Assembly: GCA_021234155.1 (NCBI GenBank)
Contig: JAJEKV010000294.1
Location: 128,001 to 192,000, forward strand
Length of the DNA: 64,000 bases
Source of the DNA: Isoetes taiwanensis
Lineage: Eukaryota > Streptophyta > Lycopodiopsida > Isoetales > Isoetaceae
Reading direction: 5' to 3'
Shown one piece after another: positions 55,853 through 64,000 of this stretch (the first letter of the stretch is position 1; each line of letters starts with the position of its first letter). The translations under genes and the position numbers were made by a program. Under the pieces are notes generated by a model. It was given only the letters and a program-made list of their open reading frames with translations, was not told where the DNA came from and did not search any database.

Positions 55853-58800
55853 TTATACATGGTATAAATTAAGGAAATGGACACATCTATCGGTTGCGAG
55901 CATCGAGATGCCGAATAAAAGACTGGACAATAGTGTGGAACGTAGTTTTCACACAAGGTGAAGAGAGCCGAGGTCGACTGACTAAGGCAGGAATAAGCGT
56001 TCTGTAAGACTGCTGGAATGGAAGATGGCAATTGCTAGTAAAAGGTGCAACCGTCTGAAAGCTACAAAGTATGTTGGAGCTCCGGCGAAGCGAGACTATG
56101 AAGGAAAGTTGACCTCAACGAATGATAGACTAAGGAGGCAAGTAATGCACCCACAAGGCCAGTGTTTGACAAGAGGTACTTGAAAGTTGTTGCAAACAAT
56201 GCCTCAAAGATAGAAAATTTGGAGGGATACTTTGAATAGACCAAAGTCGGGAGTATGAATAAAGTAGGTGCCCAATGAACATCTCACCAAGGAGAATGTG
56301 CTCTGGACTGGATATCGCGTGTGTATGCCGAGGCGTAGCTCCGTGTTGGTATATGCGTATTAGGAGCATTTAATGGTAAAATATAGCAAGGAAAAGAAAA
56401 GGTGTATAATAGGACTTTTAGTTCAAATTCCATATGAATACGGAAATAATGAAGATAAGAGTTCCTATACGAGACGTTAAATATGTCCACTAGGACTTAG
56501 AGTGGCATTTGCCCGTGTGGAATTTGTAACTAGAGCTTGAGGACCAAGGCAAACTAAGGCTAGAAAGTCTAGAAAGTGTGGTGTCGAACCACAACACGTT
56601 TATGGTACCAGATAACCGAGTTGAGGAAATAAATGGGCGGCAAGTATGAACATAGCTAGGTGGCTATGTCAACGAGTTACATATGAGTCTAGCCTTAGGG
56701 TTGGTTCACACATGTTACTATATCTCATAATAACAACGTAGTGGTTTTGGATGTTTGAAGGATTTAGTAGTATCAAATACTACAATAGTGAGGATATCGA
56801 GGGTGTCGATTGTGACATACAGATGTATGTCAAATTGGAAAATGGTAGAATACTCGTACAAGGCTGTTGAACTATTACTTGACAATGTTTAAAGTAGAAG
56901 CATCATGATATGCTTATATACGAAGATATTGGGTTAAGGTATGATCCACCAGAGATAAGCATTCAAGCTATCCCAATGGTTGGAGTTGACTATCTTAGAT
57001 ACGTCGTACTAAGGGATATGGAAAGAGTTTAAAGCAGTAAAAAGAGCTAGAGTAAGTGTAGGCTATACGGTGATGTTACATTCAAAAACATTTCGAGGAT
57101 GGTTGGAAGAGTGTTGGAATAACTGATACTGAGAGCTTAACTACTCAAAGGTGGTAGATACCAATGAATTTCTTCAGCATTATAAGCTGAGAGCATCTAT
57201 TCGGTTTTGGGAATAAGAAGATGTGTAAAATATTGCATCCCCCTGGTGGAAGAAAAGAAGGAGTACGAGGACTTGGGCGATTATACCTTTAGGGATAACC
57301 GAGAAGAGGGCAATATAGAGCAATTTCAAGTCCCGATAAGAATCAAGACGAGGTGTACAGATCAGAAGGGTGAGATTATATAGACCAGTAGTCAGTCCAT
57401 ATATCCTAAGAATTACCCTACTCGCGGAAAACAATTGTAGATACTGAAGCAGAAGCTGCAGGATCCGTTGCCTTGAGGCATAGACCCCTTAAAGATTATG
57501 ACTTTGAAAGTCTTAAGACGGTAAGGAACCGGATAACCATATGGCGGTTACTAACGAAGATTGAAACATTGGGTTTCCTATGAAGAGACCAGGAGGTTTT
57601 AGTGCCTCCGCTTCATTATAAGGGAGCCAAAGACGACAACATTTGAAGTGATCAAAAGTTGAAGTTGACATGCTAACGTAAGAAAATAGGTTAGTTGTGA
57701 CAAAGCGTGGTAGGGTAACTTTTTTATTGACCTACCCAGTTTTTTGACCATCACAGCACCTATAAGCACCTTCACCAAATAATTTATGTCATCATTATTT
57801 GCATCACTAATATGCTCATTATATCCGGGCTATGGAAGGGCAATGAAGGGCAATTTGAAGGGCAATGAAGGGCAGTCAGCACCTGTGCAGCACATGTGTC
57901 GCCCACATGCTTTTTTGAGTATGTGAATTAAAAAACCACCCGGTAGAACACAAAGGATTTTTAACTGAAGGAACCTTTAGGGAAGGCCTTCGACTGTGGT
58001 GGAAACCCTTGGAATTATGGCATAATCCCATGGGGAAATTATAGTTTATGTACCGGGTTAAGGTACTATAAGGCACTAAAGGAAGGGTAGCATAGACAAG
58101 TCCAACATAGAGTTGGCCCCCATCCATTTGGGAAGTAGCCAGAGAATAAGGGTATATAAGCAATGGGTTTTGTTCGAAAGAACTACCAAGGTTACGCTTT
58201 AGCTAAGGTAGAGCAGAGCTCTAGCATTGTGGGATGTGGATATATACGTATTAGGTACATATGATGTACAAATACGATAAACATCTTGGAGAGTTAATCT
58301 AAGTAGCAACACGAGAAGAGAAAGACGAGTGTACTCCAAAGTTACCAATGAAGGGTTTGGAGATATGTTCGAATAATTGGCACGTGAAATAAATGTTAAC
58401 AGCCCATAGAATGAAGCTTAAGATGATGGGGTTGAATAGTACAATAGTACAATTCGAGGATAGATAGCAAATAGCAGTCACCTGCGAGTAGTTCAAATGT
58501 GTTTTGAATAGACACCTAAGACTAGCTTCCCACATGATCCATAGCTGGATCAGGCAAAGGTGAATAGCATGGGTTACATGGAGGTGTAAGTTAGGATATA
58601 TAGGACTCGAACATGGATACAAGTCCGGGTTATCTCAAACAGAGGTAATTGTAGAGAGACTCACAAAATACCAGGCAGGCACCTTGATGACTCCAGGTAA
58701 TTTACGATTTATACAAAGGCTGAATCGCTGACTTAGGCCATAACTATGGCTTAGATGAGGATGCCAAGTTATTTGGAATGCCACAAGAGCAGCGTAACAT

Positions 58801-60204
58801 CATGACAGAGAAATGTAATGACTAACATTTCTAGAACGTGGGACAATGTTGAATCATAACCTCCAATGATAGGTGGGTTAACAACATAGGGCCATCTAAT
58901 AGCGGCTTAGAAGCCACAAGACGGCTAACAAATATGTAAAAGAGTAAATGGATTCTACTGAATAAAAGTCACGACCAAAGGGTAAATTGCATACGTTTGT
59001 GCAGGTAAGGGGGTGAATCTTCGAAAATCGATCATAGACTTAGAAAACATTACCTTTGAAGAAGAGAAGGAATGAAGGACCCTTATTAATGATATTTAGC
59101 GACCTGGATAGGAAGGCTATTACCTAACATGCAGGGTGGTCTTTGCTAACATGCAAAGATATACCTGCGGCTTGAAAGGCAGCAAGAGGTGAAAAACTCT
59201 TGAAAGATTTGGTAGCATGTGGCATGTGTTAGATGTTGTTCAGAAGAATGGAATATGGGCAAAGATTCATAGTTGCATAGTGTGTTGTTTGGACAGATAA
59301 TCCTTGGTGCATGCAAATAAAGCCTTTGGAAAAAAAAAAAGAAATACTGCAGGGACAATGAAATACATGGTCACGATTTTCATAACCCTGAACATCTACA
59401 TCTGTAACACAATTTTGTGTAGCTCGGTGACCACCATCTGTGATGAAGGCATCAAATTGGAGCTGGTCTTCTGGATTGATGGAAGGTAAGGCTTTGATTT
59501 TGCATTATTAGGGTTTGGGCAGATAAAATGTACAATAAGACCCGGAAGCATTGCTTGAACCCTAATTAGGGTATTCCGATGTGTTTTCTGCGCTTCAGAT
59601 AGCTGTATATTTGTGCACCTATTTGCTACACCTATTTACTCTGATTACCATCTTTATGCGCTTCTAGTATTCGAGTTGTTGTGCGATAATGAGAAATGCG
59701 GCGATCTTGGGCATGCATCTTAGCCTTGGGCAATATCGGGTTTATAAATAACCATAGTGAGGGCGTTATCGCGACAATATCCATCACGGATTGTTGACTC
59801 ATCTACGCTAGTTGGCTACTAGTTGTTTACTAAAGATTCTTTCCGAAATCTCAATGTTGCCACAAGGAAACATGTTGAGGAAGCAACCATGTATGCAAGA
59901 TCACAAACAAATTTGTGCCCCGGCAAGAGTACAAAGCACAACTACACAAGGCATACAAGGCATTGGCTCTCAAAATCAAGCTCACCAGGTTTGGAAGCTT
60001 TACACTAATCTATATCTTAATTTTCTTTGAATGCCCTTTGAGTAGAGAGATAAAGATATGAAGCCATTCACTTTGCCGTTGACAAATTATAACGAGTTAT
60101 TATTATAGAAGTGGTATGAAATGTAACTCCAGCCATGCCATCGTACACTTAAGACAGTTCAAGCTTAGAATACAGGAAAATTATTTACATTATTATTTCT
60201 TGTA
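55853..60204. other. Unclassified A/G-skewed DNA right of H8
   Basis: About 4.3 kb, purine-skewed on the plus strand to about 59300, with no frame over ~110 codons. Texture resembles an old, heavily mutated retroelement interior, but I found no reverse transcriptase or integrase motif. 59300-60204 is ordinary AT-rich DNA. Confidence 0.35.
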
Positions 60205-62648
60205 CTAGTAATGGTGCCCAGCGTTGCTGGGCATAAGCAACGCTAGGCATAAGTTGGAAACTTGTAAATGAGAAAAATATCTTTGCTGCATGTAACCGTA
60301 ACGTGGCCTAAATTCCACAATTCACACTAATAAGTTCCTATTTTAACTTGAATTTGTTTGCCTTGAAATTAATTTAGAGCATAGAGAAATTAATGAGGTA
60401 ATAGATTATTGATTTTGGGCTTATATACTTGGTTGCCCATAAAACAATCGAACTATAAAACCATATGCAATGTGCAAGAGCATACACGCGCCACGCAAGG
60501 CATTTTTCAATAACAACCTCCAACATGGGGTTTATATATCTAGCATCTTGTTGTCTCTAGAACGGGATGTATTTCTTAAGGTTATATCTTAAATCTTGGC
60601 TATCTTCCTTCTAGTTCGCGTAGCAAGGAATTCTCTAGGTTTTTTACTCAATTGACTATGCAAAGATTGATTCTATTGAAAGACAAAGAAAAACCCAAAA
60701 GCAACTTTGAGTCATCACTTTTAACAGACAAAAACAGTTATCTAACATGTTGCAAGAGCCCTTTCACATCGAGTCAACATACTCTTCAGTTTCATGTGAA
60801 GGCTCCAACAGTAGAATGCACAAAAATGATTGTATAAGCTGATAGATTATTAAAACCTCATATACCTTAAATATGGTTTTTAAATGTAGTACCATCTGCC
60901 AATATAATTAGAATGTTCCTGAGTAACAACAGAGATGAAAGCAGTGGCACTCTTTAAAAATATCCATTGGGACCTTGAGAAAGAAAGGTTCATGTGAGAG
61001 GCATGTAGTCAAGAACTTGAAGAAGCTCCCAGATAGCCTGCAAAAAATATCTTAATAATAAGACAAAAGAAAGAGATATATCTCCATGGTCTAGATGCTC
61101 AAGTCCTTGAGGTTATGCTTCGAAAAAATGTTGCGACTTTAGAAAGTGGAGTGGTGATTCATAACTCTCCACATTTTTAATAACAAAGTTATCGTATTAC
61201 CACGTTTTAGATTTCCTTAAATCTAATTAGTTTGCAGTTTTATCAACATTAGAAGAGTCGGACCCACTTAGATGAAAAACACGGCTGCAAAGAGAAGTCC
61301 TATAGTTAGGAGAAGAAGCGCCAAAGTAGGACAAAGGGACTCGCACCCGGATTGTTATAGCTCCCTTGATGCAGACTCAAGCAAGAACCCATACAAAGCC
61401 ACTATCCCCGGGACCAAATGCTATCCATTTTACCCAACCAAGATGGCCACTTCGTAAATTATATGAATAATGTGATCAGCTAATTAAAAAAATGGCAAAA
61501 CAAACATATGAACTACCAAGAAGAGGATCACGTTTGACAATTTAAAAACATATGCATAGTGATGAGAACCTCTTGTAACATGCGAGTGGCAAAAGCATTT
61601 ACAACATCCTTCCGGGCATGAGAAAATAAGCAGTTAACATCTCAAAACGTACCCTTAAATTGACATAGTCAAAAAATCGAAATCAAAGAAGCACCAGTTC
61701 TTTGCAAAGTCCTACATGCTCAAATATACATTGCAGCAGCCCCTATATCGCCACTTCGACTTGGTTGAGAAGCCAGACATTATATTTTTGATAACCGTCT
61801 TTTGCCAAGCATTTTGCTCCCGACCCATAAAAGTTGATGCCTCGGCGAAGATGCTCATGAAACCCGGAAGGAATGAAAATAGAATGTTTGAGCCTGTAAA
61901 TGCCCATGCTATGCTCTATCCAACTGTTTTCAACAGATATCTTGGAAATGTCAAATCCTTATAGGCATTCTGTTGCCCTAAATACCTTGTGATGGTAAGC
62001 GATGTCTAGAGCGGATACCATAACAGCCATCTTTGCATGAGCAGAGATCACGGAAAAAGCTATGATGGTCTTTAGCTTTCATATCTTTGAACCAAAAAAA
62101 TGGATAACCCACGAAATATGATTGCCGGAAGAACCTCGAACAGCTTTTAGGATGATATGCCATAAAAAATAGGTGCCGGATCAATCGTCTTCTTTCATAG
62201 TAATGAGAGCGGGGAAAAGAAATACCAAAATCGAGAATAGGTTAAGCTCGAGCAAGGTAAACCCTATTAGAACTCAAAATCTTGATAATGTTTTTGCTCC
62301 CTTTCGGTCTTGCAGAGCTGCCATAGCTGCAAAGCGTACCCTAGAATAAGCTAAAAAAACCCTAAGAAATGACAAGCGAATCTTAGAACGGGCTTGGCAT
62401 GGCTGGCCGTGGCATTGAGATGTGATAGCTGAACCAGGAAGCTTTCGAAGTGTTATTTTATTTTTATTTTTGTTCAAAGGCGGCCTTCAAGCATCAACCG
62501 GTTTAGGCGACATGTTCCCCTCGTAAACCACAGAAGCCATCACCGCTTCTACGCTTTCTGCCTGTTTTCGATAGGGCCCTCTTTTTATGTTGAATCTCCA
62601 CCGTCCCTTCTAAAAATCGAATTCTCACCGTCGGATCTAGGGCGTGGT
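60205..62648 (-). mobile_element. Helitron H9, minus strand, interrupted by H10
   Basis: Its 3' end (minus strand) is CTAG at 60205-60208 with the hairpin GCCCAGCAACGCTGGGC at 60216-60232, and A60204 beside it. A partial hairpin duplicate (GCAACGCTAGGC) follows at 60238-60249. On the right, GGATCTAGGGCGTGGT at 62634-62648 matches the 5' arm of H7 about 30 bp from its end, so the last few tens of bases lie beyond H10 and outside the window. Cargo: short frames, none recognised; on the minus strand, AGGGTTTTTTTAGC then an ATG near 62324 (MAALQDRKGA) looks like a captured first exon. Confidence 0.75.
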
Positions 62649-64000
62649 CTAGTAATGGTACCCAGCCTTGCTGGGCATAAATTAGGAACCTTTAATTTCT
62701 TTCTTTTTTTATTCTCCCTTTTTTTTTTTTCCTAACCCCGTTCTCCCTCCCTTTGCCTTCCCTTTCCCCTTCCCCTTTTTTTCTTTCTCTTTTTCTTATC
62801 AGCTTTTTCCCTTTCTTTTTATCTTTCCCCGCTCTTCCCATTTTTCCACTACTCTCTTTCCCTTTCCTTTTCCCCTTCCTCTTCCTCTTCCTTTTCTCTT
62901 TCCCGTTTCTCATGCATTTTTTTCGTTCTCTTTTGCTTACCTTTTCATGTGCCCTTTTCTTCCTTTCCCCACCCTCTTCCTCTTGATCACGTGCCCTTTT
63001 CCCCATCTCTTTTCCCATTTCTCTCTCCTCTTTTCCTCATGCTCTTTTGCTTTCCCTTCTCCTTTTCCTTTTCCCTTTTCCTTTCAACTTTCCATTCCCT
63101 TTTCATACTTTCCCCATCTTTTTGCTTTGCGTATGTTCCCTTTTCCCTTTCCTTTCTCTTTCCCCTTCCTTTACATTTTCCCTTTCCCGTTCCCTTTCGC
63201 TTTTCATATGCCTCTTTCCATTCCCTTTTCTCAACCTTTTTTATGTACCCTTTTTCCTTCTTTCCCCATCTTCTTCCCCTTTTTCCCCTTTCCACTTTCT
63301 CCTTTCTTGTTTCTTTTTTCTTTTCCCTTTCCCATACTCTTTTTCCTTTCTTTTTTTCTATTTCCTCACCCCTTTCCCTCTTCTTTTTTTTTCTCGTGCC
63401 TTTTCTCCTTCCTCTTTTCCTATTCCTTGCTCCCTACCCTTTGTCTATTCTAATTTCCCCCCCACCTTTTTCCTCATTTTTCCATCCTTTCCCTCTTCCT
63501 TTTTTTCGATGCTCTTTTTTGCTTTCCTTTTTCTCTTTCTTCACCCTTTCTCTTTTCCCCTTTTTTCACGCCCTTTCCTTTTTTTACTTTTTCTCGTTCC
63601 CTTTTCCCAAGTTCTCTTTTCCCTTTTCCCCCTCTCTTTTCCTTTTTACTTTTTCTTTTTCCATAGACTTTGCAACCTTTTCTTATTTTCCCTTACCTTT
63701 TCTCCTTTTCTCACCTTTACTTCTTACCCTTCTCGCGGTGCTCTTTTTTAGTTCCCTTTCCCCTCGTCTATTCTATTCCTTTTTTCTATTTTCTTTTATC
63801 TTTCCATTTTCCTTTTCTCCTTCTCTTTCCTTTTCCTCTTACCTTTCTTTTATTTTTTTTCCTTTTTCCCTTTTCCCTTTCATCTTTTTTCCTTTTCCCT
63901 TCCCCTCTTCCTTTTCCCTTTTCCCTTTTCCCTTTCATCGTTTTTCCTTTTCCTTCCCTCTTCCATTTTTCCCTTTCATCGCCTTTTTTCCTTTTTCCTT
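62649..64000 (-). mobile_element. Helitron H10, minus strand, homopurine core, 5' end beyond the window
   Basis: Starts CTAG at 62649-62652 with the hairpin CCCAGC-AAG-GCTGGG (about 62661-62675). The next ~1.3 kb is nearly the same as H4 from 30699, apart from small indels, up to the CATCG-punctuated array at 63880. It is inserted in the 5' arm of H9. The base to its left is T, not A, and a few bases of H9 seem lost, so the junction is not textbook. Confidence 0.88.

Noticed and set aside
62753-63751. Frames in H10 that look like membrane proteins
   Set aside because: Phe/Leu/Ser runs come from TTT/CTT/TCC repeats, not from selected transmembrane segments.

Overview
This window looks like a gene-poor, transposon-dense piece of a large land-plant nuclear genome. 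The evidence is a plant-type L1/LINE with a DUF4283-like ORF1, a chromodomain Ty3/gypsy element primed by initiator Met-tRNA, a captured piece of the chloroplast-division gene FtsZ1 with introns, LTR promoters with G-box and telobox motifs, and many Helitrons with the ends 5'-TC...CTRR-3'. I cannot name the species. I see no intact cellular gene and no rRNA or tRNA gene.

The dominant content is one Helitron superfamily. Its 5' end is TCTTATATTATAATGTT, its 3' end is the hairpin GCCCAGC-AAC-GCTGGGC, then about 7 nt (ACCATTA), then CTAG or CTAA, and it inserts between A and T. I place ten copies or terminal parts with some confidence (H1-H5 and H7-H10, plus the 3' end at 1-124), another 3' end at 3406-3434, and a weaker one (H6). 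H1, H2, H4, H5, H8 and H10 share a 1.6-1.8 kb homopurine core that always lies on the same strand relative to the element ends. H3 and H7 instead carry captured gene pieces.

Layout. 1-3440 holds two Helitron 3' ends and unclassified AT-rich DNA. 3441-34640 is a five-layer nest. A ~205 bp tandem repeat is split by Helitron H1 (3711-34438). H1 is split by an L1-type LINE (3880-32734, 16 bp target duplication). The LINE is split by Helitron H2 (6638-8499), a 13 kb chromovirus (about 11164-24221), Helitron H3 with FtsZ1 (25130-30132) and inverted Helitron H4 (30699-32673). Removing H2 and H3 on paper restores the LINE ORF2 reading frame exactly, and removing the LINE leaves H1 at 1857 bp against 1862 bp for its sister H2. 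34641-64000 continues with H5 (-), a decayed H6 (+), a minus-strand LTR end related to the 13 kb element, H7 (-) with captured exons, a second LTR-like repeat (47546 and 51071-52201), minisatellites, H8 (+), about 6.5 kb of unclassified DNA around H8, and H9 (-) with H10 (-) inside it.

The most unusual coding signal is the first ORF of the chromovirus (13390-14178). It begins MARTKQTYRKTG, matching eight of the first nine residues of mature histone H3, and the same element carries a C-terminal chromodomain, the fold that reads the methylated H3 tail. The other notable signals are the strand-fixed homopurine Helitron cores and the repeated finding of a decayed inner 3' hairpin upstream of the intact Helitron end.
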